The notes beneath the pieces were generated by a model, which saw only the letters and a list, made by a program, of their open reading frames with translations, was not told the DNA's origin and made no database searches. A stretch of 64,000 bases of DNA from an uncultured Gammaproteobacteria bacterium (lineage in GTDB: Bacteria; Pseudomonadota; Gammaproteobacteria; HK1): assembly GCA_958295835.1 (NCBI GenBank), contig OY282378.1, positions 885,001 to 949,000 of the forward strand, written 5' to 3'. Positions within the stretch are counted from its first letter, which is position 1. Every line of letters begins with the position of its first letter. This document shows positions 50,241 to 59,600 of this stretch, piece after piece. The position numbers and the translations under genes were made by a program.

Positions 50241-52661
50241 TCAGCCCCGCATCCGCTTCCCTTCCGGATCGACGTGTGGGCGTTCGAGCCGGCGCGCGGG
50301 CCGGGGCCTGCCGATCACCTCGACGTCATACGCCGCGTTGGAGGAGACCGCGTCGCCGTGGACGTATCCCAGCGCAAGGGTCTTGCCGACGCAGTGGCCG
50401 TAGCCGGCCGACGTCAGGTAGCCCACGCACTCGCCGTCGCGCAGCACCGGCTCCCCGCCCCATGGATCGGCATCGGCGGCGTCGATCTCGAACAGCACCA
50501 GACGCTCTTCCGGCTCGCGCCCGGCAGCCCGCAACGCGGCTTCGCGCCCGACGAACTTCTTCTTGTCGACCTTGACGAACCGGCCGAGTCCGGCCTGGAA
50601 CGGGTCGTAGTCCGGCGACAGCTCCCGCCCCCATCCCGCGAACCCCTTCTCCAGGCGCAACGAGCCCAGGGCCCGCATCCCCGCGTGGCGAAGCCCGAGA
50701 TCGGCGCCCGCCTCGCGCAGCGCGAGCAGCAGCGGGATCTGGTGTTCGGGGGGCAGGTACAGCTCGTAGCCGAGCTCGCCGGAGTACGAGATCCGCAGCA
50801 CGATGACCTCCGGAGCCGGGCCGAGCTGCATCCGGGCGCCGGTGAAGAAGGGCAACGCGCGGTTCGAGACGTCGCGGTCGGCGAGCCGTTCGAGCAGGGC
50901 GCGGGCCTGCGGCCCGGCGATCGCGAAGCCGGCGAGCCGGGTCATCATGGATTCGAGGGTGACGCCTTGCGCCGGCAGGAACCGTTCCCACCACCGCAGG
51001 TGGAAACGCTCGGTGCTGCCGGCGCCGACGAGGAAGTATTCCTCCGGACCGAGCCGGGCGACGCTGAAGTCCCCGATGAGGCGCCCGGCCTCGTTCAGCA
51101 TCGGCGTCAGTACGATGCGTCCGTCCTCGGCCGGCATGCGGTTGGCCATGATCCGATCCAGCCACTCTCCCGCCCGCGGGCCGCGCACCGAGTACTTGCC
51201 GTAGATGGAGGTCTCGAACAGCCCCAGCGACGCCCGTACGGCCCGCGCCTCCTCCCCCACCGGACCGAACCAGTTCGGACGCCGGAAGGTCAGCTCGTCC
51301 CGCGCCTTCCCGCCCGCCGGCGCGAACCACAGCGGATACTCGTAGCCCCAGCTCGCCCCGAACACCGCGCCCGCCTCCTTCAGCAGGGGATGGATCGGTG
51401 TGGTGCGCACCGGACGCCCCGCCTCACGCTCCTCGTAGGGGTAATGGGTCCGGAAGCGGGTGGAGTACATGTCCGCGGTGCGCGCCATGGTGTACGCGCG
51501 CCCGGCCCACTCGCCGTACCGGGTCACGTCCCACATGAAGAAGTCCAGGCCCGGGTCGCCGTTCGTCATCCACTCGGTGAGCACCTTCCCGACCGCCGCG
51601 GCCTGGCTGAACGCGGTCATCACCCCGCACGCGCACCAATAGTTGCGCAGCCCCGGATACGGCCCGACCAGCGGGTTGAGGTCCGGGGAGAAGATCATCG
51701 GGCCGTTGACCACCCGCCTGATCCCCGCCCGCCCGAGCACCGGCACGCTCTCCACCGCCTGCGCCATGTTGTGCTCCATGCGCGCGAGGTCGTCGGGCAG
51801 CAGCTCGTGACCGAAGTCGCGGGGGGTCCCCTCCACCGCCCAATGCGTGCAGGGCGATTCGTACACCCCGAGCAGCAGGCCCTGGCCTTCCTGGCGCATG
51901 TAGAACTCCGCGTCGGCGTCGTTCATGAGCGGAAGCTCGCGTTCCATCGCCTCGATCTCCGGGATCGGCTCGGTGACGAGGTAATGGTGCTCGACGGGCA
52001 TCAGGGGCAGCCGGATCCCTGCCAGCGCTCCCACTTCGCGCGCCCACAGCCCGGCCGCGTTCACCACGTGCTCGGCGACGACGGTGCCCTGCTCCGTCAC
52101 CACCTCCCAGGCGCCGTCGCGGCGCGGATTGGTCTCCAGCACCGGGCAGTGGCGCACGATCTCCGCGCCACGATCACGCGCGCCCTTCGCGAACGCATGG
52201 GTGACGCCGCTCGGATCGACGTGCCCGCGGTTCGCGTCGTACAGCACGCCCTTCACGCCGGACGGATCGAGGATCGGTACGAGCGCCCTGGCTTCCGCCT
52301 CGTCGAGCCACCGCGGCGCGAAGCCCACCCGGCGCGCCTTCGAGCGGAACAGCTCGAGCTCCTCCATGCGCCGCCCGGTGCGTGCGAGCATCGCTCCGCC
52401 CACGTGATGGAAGCCGCATGACTGGCCGGTCTCCGCTTCGAGCTTCGGATAGAGCTCGAACGAGTACTTGTGCAGCCAGGTCATCGTCGCGCTCGCCGCG
52501 AGCGCGCCGGTTCCGCCCGCCGCATGCCAGGTCGATCCCGACGTCAGCTCGCTGCGTTCGATGAGCAGGCAGTCGGTCCAGCCCGCGCCCGCCAAGTGGT
52601 AGAGCACGCTGCAACCGGTGACGCCGCCGCCGATGACGACGACTCGCGCATGGGTTCTCAT
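50241..52661 (-). CDS. Dimethylglycine/sarcosine dehydrogenase-like flavoprotein with GcvT domain
   Basis: The 806-residue protein has an N-terminal FAD domain (VVVIGGGVTGCSVLYHLAGAG), with His46 in SGSTWHAAGG at the position where such enzymes bind FAD covalently. A middle FAO domain follows, then a folate-binding GcvT domain from about residue 440 to the end (TRLAGFAIAGPQARALLERL, YSGELGYELYLPPEH, LRLEKGFAGWGRELSPDYDPFQAGL). Members oxidatively demethylate N-methylglycines and give the one-carbon unit to folate. The ATG at 52661 matches the family's start; the frame stays open to 52826. It stands alone between rfbD and ruvX but suits the N-methyl amine theme of the first 14 kb. Confidence 0.88.
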   Translation of the reverse strand: MRTHARVVVIGGGVTGCSVLYHLAGAGWTDCLLIERSELTSGSTWHAAGGTGALAASATMTWLHKYSFELYPKLEAETGQSCGFHHVGGAMLARTGRRMEELELFRSKARRVGFAPRWLDEAEARALVPILDPSGVKGVLYDANRGHVDPSGVTHAFAKGARDRGAEIVRHCPVLETNPRRDGAWEVVTEQGTVVAEHVVNAAGLWAREVGALAGIRLPLMPVEHHYLVTEPIPEIEAMERELPLMNDADAEFYMRQEGQGLLLGVYESPCTHWAVEGTPRDFGHELLPDDLARMEHNMAQAVESVPVLGRAGIRRVVNGPMIFSPDLNPLVGPYPGLRNYWCACGVMTAFSQAAAVGKVLTEWMTNGDPGLDFFMWDVTRYGEWAGRAYTMARTADMYSTRFRTHYPYEEREAGRPVRTTPIHPLLKEAGAVFGASWGYEYPLWFAPAGGKARDELTFRRPNWFGPVGEEARAVRASLGLFETSIYGKYSVRGPRAGEWLDRIMANRMPAEDGRIVLTPMLNEAGRLIGDFSVARLGPEEYFLVGAGSTERFHLRWWERFLPAQGVTLESMMTRLAGFAIAGPQARALLERLADRDVSNRALPFFTGARMQLGPAPEVIVLRISYSGELGYELYLPPEHQIPLLLALREAGADLGLRHAGMRALGSLRLEKGFAGWGRELSPDYDPFQAGLGRFVKVDKKKFVGREAALRAAGREPEERLVLFEIDAADADPWGGEPVLRDGECVGYLTSAGYGHCVGKTLALGYVHGDAVSSNAAYDVEVIGRPRPARRLERPHVDPEGKRMRG

Positions 52662-52976
52662 GCGGCCGCTACCCGAACCCTGGCCCGGACCCTGTCCGGC
52701 GCCCGGATGACCGCGGTCTTCCCTTCCGGTCGCATCGCTCGCTCCCTCTGAATCGACCACCGGACGGTGTAGCGGGCGGCGTCTCGCCGCTCCGATGCTC
52801 CGCCTCGGGTTGACTGATGCCTCCATTCTTCGATGTTTCCTGCCGTTGCGCCAGTCCCGCCACGGGATGCGCTACCATGCGATGAAGACGGCGGTCGCCC
52901 GCATCGATCCCGGGTGTCCCTGCCCCGCGCGGTCCGGGCAGCGTTGACTGGCCGTCCGAATTCGGCACGAACCGGC
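52662..52976. other. Divergent intergenic region between the dehydrogenase gene and ruvX
   Basis: This 315-bp stretch shows no gene with recognisable features. It should carry the promoters of both divergent genes, but no clear -35/-10 pair was found. Confidence 0.4.
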
Positions 52977-53414
52977 ATGACGGACAGGACGAAGACCCTC
53001 ATCGCATTCGATTTCGGCGAGAAGCGGATCGGGATCGCGATTGGACAGACCGTGACCCGCACCGCGACCCCGCTCGAGACGGTTCCGGCCCGGGGGACGA
53101 AGCCGGACTGGAACGCCATCGACCGGCTCATCGACACCTGGAAGCCCGACGCTCTGGTGGTCGGACTGCCGCTCAACATGGACGGCACCGACCAGGGGAT
53201 CACCGCCCGGGCGCGCCGGTTCGCGAACCGTCTGCACGCACGCTCGGGACTGCCGGTCCACCTCGCCGACGAGCGGCTCTCCACCCGCGAAGCCTGGACC
53301 CGCCTCATCGAGAGCGGATCGCGCCGCGACGGCCCCGATCCGGTCGCGGCGCAGGTCATTCTGGAGGGATGGTTCGCCGAGCGCGATCGATCCGAAGGGC
53401 TCGCCGGAGGTTGA
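52977..53414 (+). CDS. ruvX: Putative pre-16S rRNA nuclease / Holliday junction resolvase-like protein
   Basis: The 145-residue protein has the YqgF RNase H-like pattern: LIAFDFGEKRIGIAIGQT with the first Asp, DALVVGLPLNMDG, and VHLADERLSTREA with the Glu, ending DPVAAQVILEGWF with the last Asp. In E. coli the family processes pre-16S rRNA and is essential. The usual neighbour yqgE is absent. The start is the ATG at 52977. Confidence 0.92.
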   Translation: MTDRTKTLIAFDFGEKRIGIAIGQTVTRTATPLETVPARGTKPDWNAIDRLIDTWKPDALVVGLPLNMDGTDQGITARARRFANRLHARSGLPVHLADERLSTREAWTRLIESGSRRDGPDPVAAQVILEGWFAERDRSEGLAGG

Positions 53415-53451
53415 TTCGACGCAACGCCGCTGCGCCTCGCGGCCCGCCCTG

Positions 53452-54462
53452 TCATGCAGGGCTTCCGGCGCACTCGACGAACGACTCGGCGTACGCGGCA
53501 ACGCGCGCCGCGGCGTCCGGCGCGTGGCAATCGAAGCGGACCGCGGTCCGATCCGAGCGCAGCCACGTAAGCTGGCGCCGCGCGAGCTGGCGGGTCGCGG
53601 CAATCGCCCGCGACGTCATCTCCTCGCGCGTGCATAGCCCCGCGAGGTGCGCCCACACCTGCCGGTAGCCGACCAGGCGCATCGAGGCGCTCTGTTCCGT
53701 CAGATGCCAGCGTCGTTTCAACTCGACGACCTCGCCGACCAGGCCGGCGTCGAGCATCCGCAGAAACCGGGCTGCGATGTCCCGGTGGAGTGTCTCTCGA
53801 TCTGCCGGCTCGATTACGATGCGGCACACCGGCCCGGCGAGGCCGCCGCGGCGCCCGCGGGCGAGCAGCGCCGACATCGGCCGGCCGGTGAGCGCGTGCA
53901 CCTCCAGCGCCCGCTGGATGCGTTGCGGATCGTTCGGATGGATACGGCGCGCCGACGCCGGATCGATGCCGGCAAGCCGCGTGTGCAGTGCCGGCCACCC
54001 CGCGCGCGCCGCCTCACGCTCGATCCCGGCCCGCACCGCGGGGTTCGCCGGCGGCAGCACCGCGAGACCCTTCTCCAGCGTCCGAAAGTAGAGTCCCGTG
54101 CCGCCGGTGAGGAGCGGCACCCGGCCCGAAGCCCGGATGTCCGCGATCGCGCACAGGGCGTCGTCACGGAACTCGGCCGCCGAGTAGCGCTCGTCCGGAT
54201 CACGAATGTCGATGAGTCGATGTGGCGCTCGGGCCAGCACATCGCGGGCGGGCTTGCCCGTGCCCAGGTCCAGGTGCCGAAACACCAGCGCGGAGTCCAC
54301 GCTCACGATTTCGAAGGGACCGCGTTCGGCGAGCGCCGCCGCAATCCCGGTCTTGCCGGCCGCGGTGGGTCCCATCAGGAAAATGACGGGGCCGGCGCCG
54401 TGATCCGCATCGGCCTCCCGATCGAAGTCGCTCGCCCCGATATCGCCGGACCTGGCGCTCAT
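53452..54462 (-). CDS. miaA: tRNA dimethylallyltransferase
   Basis: The 336-residue protein carries the P-loop GPTAAGKTGIA (about residue 31), the SVDSALVFRHLDLGTGKP block and LLTGGTGLYFRTLEKGL, then DPASARRIHPNDPQRIQRALEVHALTGRP. It adds a dimethylallyl group to A37 of tRNAs reading U-starting codons. The N-terminus has about 24 extra residues before the conserved core, so a later start is possible. It lies 91 bp after mutL, as in many gammaproteobacteria. No hfq follows. Confidence 0.95.
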   Translation of the reverse strand: MSARSGDIGASDFDREADADHGAGPVIFLMGPTAAGKTGIAAALAERGPFEIVSVDSALVFRHLDLGTGKPARDVLARAPHRLIDIRDPDERYSAAEFRDDALCAIADIRASGRVPLLTGGTGLYFRTLEKGLAVLPPANPAVRAGIEREAARAGWPALHTRLAGIDPASARRIHPNDPQRIQRALEVHALTGRPMSALLARGRRGGLAGPVCRIVIEPADRETLHRDIAARFLRMLDAGLVGEVVELKRRWHLTEQSASMRLVGYRQVWAHLAGLCTREEMTSRAIAATRQLARRQLTWLRSDRTAVRFDCHAPDAAARVAAYAESFVECAGSPA

Positions 54463-54553
54463 GGGATTGGTCCGTGGGGCGAAGCTTCAGTGTCCGCGGG
54501 CATTTGTATCGCCACGTCCGCGGGCGCCGCATGCCGCGACGAGCCGCATCCGG

Positions 54554-56359
54554 TCATCGCCGCGCCGCGTCGGCGAACAAGTGGCGCAGCATCGCCTCGT
54601 CGATGGCGACCACCCCGGCGCTGAGCCGATCCCCGACCGCCGCGTCGATGACGTCGCCGGTGTCGCCATCGAAGGGGCTCGACTCCGCGAGCGCTGCGAG
54701 TGCATCGACGAGCGTCGCCACCGAACCGGACGTTTTCGCCCAGCCGGCGGCGGCATGGAGCAGTCTGTCCGGCGCGACTCCGGCGAGGCACGCGGGGATC
54801 GCCCGAAGCGTGATGGAACCGGGCGCACCGCGGCGGATTTCCACCCCCAGCGACCGGAGCGATGCGCTCGCCTCGTCCACCGCGTCGGCGACGCCCTCGG
54901 GCGCTGCCTGCGTATGGGGAATCAACAGAGGTCGCGACACCGGGGCGGACGCCCGCGCGGCTTCATCGAGCCGATCGCGGACCAGCGCCCGGCGCCCGGT
55001 GCAGAGATCGATCAGCAGAAGCGCCCCGCGGCCTTCGACGAGCACGTGGTCGCCGAGGCGTACCCGCCCGGGGGCTGCGCCGGACCCCGCGGCGCGGGAG
55101 AGCGACGACAGCGCTGCGTACGCGGCGAGATGATCCCGGACCTGGCCTGCGCCGGGGCGCGCGCCACCGCCCGGGTGATGGGCCGGATAGGACATTGGCG
55201 CGCCGGCGCCTGTCCCCGGTGCGGCAGTGCCGGTCCCAGGCACGGCGGCTCCCGTCACCGGTGTTGCAGCCTCCGGCCCCGGCGCGGCGATTCCGGAAGA
55301 CGGCGTGCCGGCATCGAGCGTCAGGGCGGTGGTCTCCGGGGACGCCTCCGAGCTGAACCCGCCCAGCGCCCGCGCGATCGCGTGGCGGACGAAGTCATGG
55401 ACGTGGCGGGGCTCGCGGAAGCGGACTTCGTGCTTGGTCGGGTGCACGTTGACGTCGACCGCGGCCGGATCGATGCCGAGGTGGAGCACGAACGCCGGAT
55501 GGCCTGCGCTCGCAAGGGTGTCGCCGAACCCGACCCGAACCGCGTGTCGCACGACGTCGTTGCGCACGCTGCGTCCGTTCACGAAGAGGAACTGAAGGTC
55601 CGGGCGGGACCGCGCCGCGCCCGGCGGAGCCAGGAATCCGTGCATCGAAAAATCGCCCGCGTCGAAGGAGAGCTCCAGCGTGCCTGCCGCGAACTCCTCG
55701 CCCAGCAGGCGCGAGAGTCGGCGCGCGGACTCCATCCGGCGGGTCGCCTCCAGCACCCGGCGGGCATCGTGGTGGAGCGTGAACGAGACGTCGGGGCGCG
55801 CGAGGGCGAGGCGGCGCACCGCATCCTCGGCATGGCGGAGCTCGGTGCGGGGGGTGCGCAGGAACTTGCGGCGGGCCGGGACGTTGAAGAACAGATCGCG
55901 CACCTCCACCGAGGTCCCGATCTTCGACGCCGCAGGCTCCACCGCCGACACCACCCCGCCGTCGACGCGCACCCGCGCGCCGGTGGCCGCGTCCCGCGGC
56001 CGGCTCTCCAGGACGAGCCTCGACACCGAGGCGATGCTCGGCAGCGCTTCTCCGCGAAATCCCATGCTCGCGATGCGGTCGAGATCGTCGAGGCTCGCGA
56101 TCTTGCTGGTCGCATGGCGCGACAGCGCCAGTACGAGCTCCCCGGAGGGGATCCCGAACCCGTCGTCGCGCACCCGGATCAGGCGGGCCCCGCCGACTTC
56201 GAGCTCGATGGCGATCGTCTTCGCATCCGCATCGAGGGCGTTCTCCACGAGCTCCTTGACCACGGACGCGGGGCGCTCCACGACCTCTCCCGCCGCGATC
56301 TGGTTCGCCAGCACCCCCGACAGGGTCCTGATCGGAGCCGGCGCCGCGGGTTCATTCAT
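54554..56359 (-). CDS. mutL: DNA mismatch repair protein MutL
   Basis: The 601-residue protein has the GHKL ATPase motifs IAAGEVVERPASVVKELVENALDADA, RVRDDGFGIP, SMGFRGEALPSIASV and GTSVEVRDLFFNVPARRKFL in the first third. A low-complexity Ala/Gly/Pro/Thr linker (about residues 360-420) follows, then the dimerisation domain. The metal-binding endonuclease motif DQHAAHER of many MutL proteins is not seen; like E. coli MutL it would depend on another endonuclease. The linker DNA is rich in GGCACGGC-like repeats. Confidence 0.95.
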   Translation of the reverse strand: MNEPAAPAPIRTLSGVLANQIAAGEVVERPASVVKELVENALDADAKTIAIELEVGGARLIRVRDDGFGIPSGELVLALSRHATSKIASLDDLDRIASMGFRGEALPSIASVSRLVLESRPRDAATGARVRVDGGVVSAVEPAASKIGTSVEVRDLFFNVPARRKFLRTPRTELRHAEDAVRRLALARPDVSFTLHHDARRVLEATRRMESARRLSRLLGEEFAAGTLELSFDAGDFSMHGFLAPPGAARSRPDLQFLFVNGRSVRNDVVRHAVRVGFGDTLASAGHPAFVLHLGIDPAAVDVNVHPTKHEVRFREPRHVHDFVRHAIARALGGFSSEASPETTALTLDAGTPSSGIAAPGPEAATPVTGAAVPGTGTAAPGTGAGAPMSYPAHHPGGGARPGAGQVRDHLAAYAALSSLSRAAGSGAAPGRVRLGDHVLVEGRGALLLIDLCTGRRALVRDRLDEAARASAPVSRPLLIPHTQAAPEGVADAVDEASASLRSLGVEIRRGAPGSITLRAIPACLAGVAPDRLLHAAAGWAKTSGSVATLVDALAALAESSPFDGDTGDVIDAAVGDRLSAGVVAIDEAMLRHLFADAARR

Positions 56360-56436
56360 CGCAGTCGATCACCCCCATCCCGGCGTCGCCGACGTCAAGC
56401 TCCACCGCCGTTCCCGTCAGCATCGCGGTCTCGCGA

Positions 56437-57213
56437 TCAGGACGACGGCGCCCAGGCCTGGAGAAACTCCGTGAGGTGGCCGCGGGCGTCGTCTCTCAAC
56501 CCCTCCCGCACCACTTCGCATTCGCGCTCGTACGCGTCCCGGGAGAGCCGTCCGCGCATCAGCTCGTAGCGGAGATAGACGAGAAACGTATTCAGCGCAT
56601 CGACTTCGCAATACGCCCGGATGCGCTCGACTTCGCCGGCGGCATACGCATCCCACACCCCGGAGCCGTCCATCCCCAGCTTCCCGGGAAAGCCCAGCAT
56701 CTGCGCGATCTCGTCGAGAGGGGCGGACGCGCGGGGCTGATAGCCGGCGAGCACGTCCATCAGATCGGTGTGCCGCGCGTGAAACCGATTGAGATAGTTG
56801 TTCCAGCGAAAGCTCTGATCGTCGTCGCCGGACTCCCAGTAGCGCGGAGCGCTGACCCCGTGAAGCATTGCCCGGTAGTGCAGGATCGGGAGATCGAAGC
56901 CGCCGCCGTTCCACGAGACGAGGTTCGGCGAGTACCGCTCGATCCCGTCGAAGAATCTCTCCACCAGATCGCGTTCCGAAGACTCGGCGCCACCCAGGGC
57001 CCACACCCTGAAGCGCTCTCCGGATCTCAGGACCACCGCGATCGCCACGATCCGGTTCAGGTGGTGGCGCATCAGCTCCGTCCCCGACGCCTGCTGCTGG
57101 CGCTGGCGCATGATCCTGGCGACCTCGGCGTCGCCGAGCCCGTCGAGCGCCAGCAATCGGCGGCCCGAATCGACGTCGGGCACCGTCTCGATGTCGAACG
57201 CGAGGACGTTCAT
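56437..57213 (-). CDS. 3'-5' exonuclease related to the PolB exonuclease domain
   Basis: The 258-residue protein begins MNVLAFDIETVPDVDSG, holding the first two acidic residues of a DEDD exonuclease. SWNGGGFDLPILHYRAML and HTDLMDVLAGY follow, and YCEVDALNTFLVYLRYELMRG gives the last Asp. This is the predicted exonuclease family (DNA_pol_B_exo2) found in gammaproteobacteria. Its role is not established; its place between rimI and mutL suggests DNA repair. Confidence 0.9.
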   Translation of the reverse strand: MNVLAFDIETVPDVDSGRRLLALDGLGDAEVARIMRQRQQQASGTELMRHHLNRIVAIAVVLRSGERFRVWALGGAESSERDLVERFFDGIERYSPNLVSWNGGGFDLPILHYRAMLHGVSAPRYWESGDDDQSFRWNNYLNRFHARHTDLMDVLAGYQPRASAPLDEIAQMLGFPGKLGMDGSGVWDAYAAGEVERIRAYCEVDALNTFLVYLRYELMRGRLSRDAYERECEVVREGLRDDARGHLTEFLQAWAPSS

Positions 57214-57265
57214 TCAGGACGCTCGCCGCGTCCCGGGTCGAGACGTGCCGGAAGCGTGGACGGCT

Positions 57266-57736
57266 TCATGAGAGCGCGAGCGCAAGGATGACCGCATCCT
57301 CGCGGCCGTTCCGCGCGGGGTAGTAGCCACGGCTGACCCCCACCCTGGTGAACCCCATGGAGCCGTACAGGCGTCGCGCGACAGCGTTGCTCGGGCGCAC
57401 CTCCAGGACCACGGAGTCGGTGGAGTGGGAGCGGGCGACCTCGATCAGGAGGGAAAGCAGCCGCCGGCCGAGCCCCCGGCGACGAAGCCGCTTGCGAACG
57501 CAGAGATTGAGCAGGCGTGACCTGCCGGTGGCGATCTGCAGCATCCCGTACGCATTCACCGCGCCGTCCGATTCAAGCACCCGGCAACTGTGACCGACCC
57601 GCAGGCAGTCCCGGAAAATCTCCCTCGACCAGGGGAATTCACAGGCCTCGCGCTCGATGGACAGGACCTCGTCGAGGTCTGCCTCGCACATCGGACGAAA
57701 CGTGATCTCCGGGAGTGCGCGGGCGACGGCGTTCAT
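57266..57736 (-). CDS. rimI: Ribosomal protein S18-alanine N-acetyltransferase
   Basis: The 156-residue protein has the GNAT fold with ECEFPWSREIFRDCL-like N-terminal block (EREACEFPWSREIF) and the acetyl-CoA loop RKRLRRRGLGRRLLSLLI, followed by LEVRPSNAVARRLYGSMGFTRVGVSRGYYP, all typical of RimI. It acetylates the N-terminus of ribosomal protein S18. Its ATG overlaps the stop of the uracil-DNA glycosylase gene (ATGA), so the two are coupled. Confidence 0.92.
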   Translation of the reverse strand: MNAVARALPEITFRPMCEADLDEVLSIEREACEFPWSREIFRDCLRVGHSCRVLESDGAVNAYGMLQIATGRSRLLNLCVRKRLRRRGLGRRLLSLLIEVARSHSTDSVVLEVRPSNAVARRLYGSMGFTRVGVSRGYYPARNGREDAVILALALS

Positions 57737-58446
57737 GGGGCGCTCGCGGCATGATCGGAGAGCATCGAACGCAGCCGCACCAGATCATCCCATGCCTTGC
57801 GCTTCTCGAGCGGACTGCGCAAGAAGTACGCGGGGTGGTACATGACGAGCACCGGGAGGCGGTCTTCTCCGTACCGGAAGCTGCGCCCGCGAAGCTGTCC
57901 GATCGGCTTCGTCGTCGACAGGAGCGACTGCGCCGCGACCCTGCCGGCCGCGACCAGCAGACGCGGAGAGACCGCCTCGATCTGACGCTTGAGGTACCCC
58001 GAGCAGGCGGTGATCTCGTCGGTGTGGGGGTCGCGGTTGCGCGGTGGCCGGCATTTGACGATGTTCGCAATGTAGACGTCGCCGCGACCGAGGCCGATGG
58101 CGGCCAGCATCGCGTCGAGCAGCTTGCCGGCGCGGCCCACGAACGGCTCGCCGCGGGCGTCTTCCTCCGCCCCGGGAGCCTCTCCGATGAACATGCACGC
58201 CGCATCCGGCCGGCCCACGCCGAATACGGTGTGCGTCCGCTCTCGATGTAGCCCGCACTTCCGGCAATCGCGCACTTGCGCATCGATGGTCTCCAGCACC
58301 TGCGCCGCGGGGACCGTGATCGCGGCGGTTGCACGGGGGACCTCGATGCGGGGGGCCTCGGCCCGTCTCGCGGCACGGGCCACGCCGCGCCGTACCCAGA
58401 CCGGGATCCCGATCGCGTCGAGATGGGCGCGCGAAGGATGCGGCAC
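57733..58446 (-). CDS. Uracil-DNA glycosylase, family 4
   Basis: The 237-residue protein has the [4Fe-4S] cysteines beginning at [16 protein letters not shown], the active-site [24 protein letters not shown], the [13 protein letters not shown] block, and the late HPAYFLR motif. It removes uracil from DNA. I chose GTG 58446, because GGAG precedes it at 6 nt and the product then opens close to the family's [12 protein letters not shown] segment. The frame is open further upstream, but that would overlap pssA by 82 bp. Confidence 0.9.
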   Translation of the reverse strand: MPHPSRAHLDAIGIPVWVRRGVARAARRAEAPRIEVPRATAAITVPAAQVLETIDAQVRDCRKCGLHRERTHTVFGVGRPDAACMFIGEAPGAEEDARGEPFVGRAGKLLDAMLAAIGLGRGDVYIANIVKCRPPRNRDPHTDEITACSGYLKRQIEAVSPRLLVAAGRVAAQSLLSTTKPIGQLRGRSFRYGEDRLPVLVMYHPAYFLRSPLEKRKAWDDLVRLRSMLSDHAASAP

Positions 58447-58475
58447 CCCGGTCTCCGGATCGCGGGGCTCGATCC

Positions 58476-59264
58476 TCAGTCCGTCCCGGCATCGCGTCGC
58501 GACTCGCCGGCCCCCGCGCCCGCGCGGCGCGCGGCGCGACGCCTGCGAATGGTCCACAGCGTAAGGATGGGCCCGGACCCCACGTATGCGAGCATGCCGA
58601 GAAAGAGCACCAGCGGCGGATCGATCGATACGAACACGAACAGCACCACCACCACGAGAATCGTCATGAACGGCACGCGCCCGCGCAGATCCAGATTCTT
58701 GAAGCTGTGGAACCGTACGTTCGAGACCATCAGCCCGGCGGTCGCGATGGCCATTGCGAACGCGACGAGCGCGATCTCTTCACCCGGCACTCCGTAGTCG
58801 GTCGCGAACCAGACGAATCCCGCCACCGCCGCCCCCGCGGCCGGGCACGGCAGCCCCTGGAAATACCGCTTGTCGGTGGTTCCGAGCTGGGTGTTGAACC
58901 GGGCGAGCCGCAACGCCGCCGCCGCGGTGAAGAAGAATGCGGCCACCCACCCGAGCTTGCCCATGCCCGACAGCCCCCATTCGTACACGAGGAGGCCCGG
59001 GGCAAGACCGAAACAGATGACGTCGGAGAGCGAGTCGTACTCGGCCCCGAAGGCGCTCTGGGTATTGGTCAGTCGCGCGATGCGTCCGTCCGCCCCGTCG
59101 AGCACCATCGCGACGAAGATCGCCGCGGCGGCTGCCTCGAAACGCGCGTCCATCGCCGCGACGATCGCGTAGAACCCCGCGAACAGGGCGGCGGTGGTGA
59201 AGAGGTTGGGAAGCAGGTAGATGCCGCGGCGCTGGCGGCGCGGCTCGGGATTCGAATCCGTCAT
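58476..59264 (-). CDS. pssA: CDP-diacylglycerol-serine O-phosphatidyltransferase
   Basis: The 262-residue membrane enzyme has the CDP-alcohol phosphotransferase motif [27 protein letters not shown] at about residues 56-82 and several membrane segments. [22 protein letters not shown] at the N-terminus is typical of the PssA subfamily. It makes phosphatidylserine, the precursor of phosphatidylethanolamine. The ATG at 59264 is used; longer frames upstream lack similarity. It is the first gene of the run towards miaA. Confidence 0.93.
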   Translation of the reverse strand: MTDSNPEPRRQRRGIYLLPNLFTTAALFAGFYAIVAAMDARFEAAAAAIFVAMVLDGADGRIARLTNTQSAFGAEYDSLSDVICFGLAPGLLVYEWGLSGMGKLGWVAAFFFTAAAALRLARFNTQLGTTDKRYFQGLPCPAAGAAVAGFVWFATDYGVPGEEIALVAFAMAIATAGLMVSNVRFHSFKNLDLRGRVPFMTILVVVVLFVFVSIDPPLVLFLGMLAYVGSGPILTLWTIRRRRAARRAGAGAGESRRDAGTD

Positions 59265-59600
59265 GGCGAGACATCCGAAGGCGGTGGCGAAGGAAACATG
59301 ATAAACGTCCCTGCTTCGATGTTCAGCCACCCGCCGGATCATCATCACGGCTGATTCGTTCCGGCGCAGAGGCAGGCGTTTTTTCGGGGTCGCAGCGTGT
59401 TTCGAGTCATATGGCCCTATCTTGTTGATTTTCTCCGTCTTGGCTACACTGAAAGTTGTTGGCTGCCACGCAAGGGCGGACGATACTTTCCGGGGGACGT
59501 TGCGCGGCGAGCCGGAGTCTTCGGTTCGCGTGGGACACGCAGCATCCGGCGCCGCCGGAAGCCCGGTATCGGGCTCGAACATGAGAGGCGCACCGAGGCC
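59265..59600. other. Divergent intergenic region between pssA and the TPR/SPOR gene
   Basis: This 336-bp stretch shows no gene. It should hold promoters for both directions; the region around 59400-59450 is locally A/T-rich (TATGGCCCTATCTTGTTGA), which fits a promoter, but no convincing pair of boxes stands out. Confidence 0.4.
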
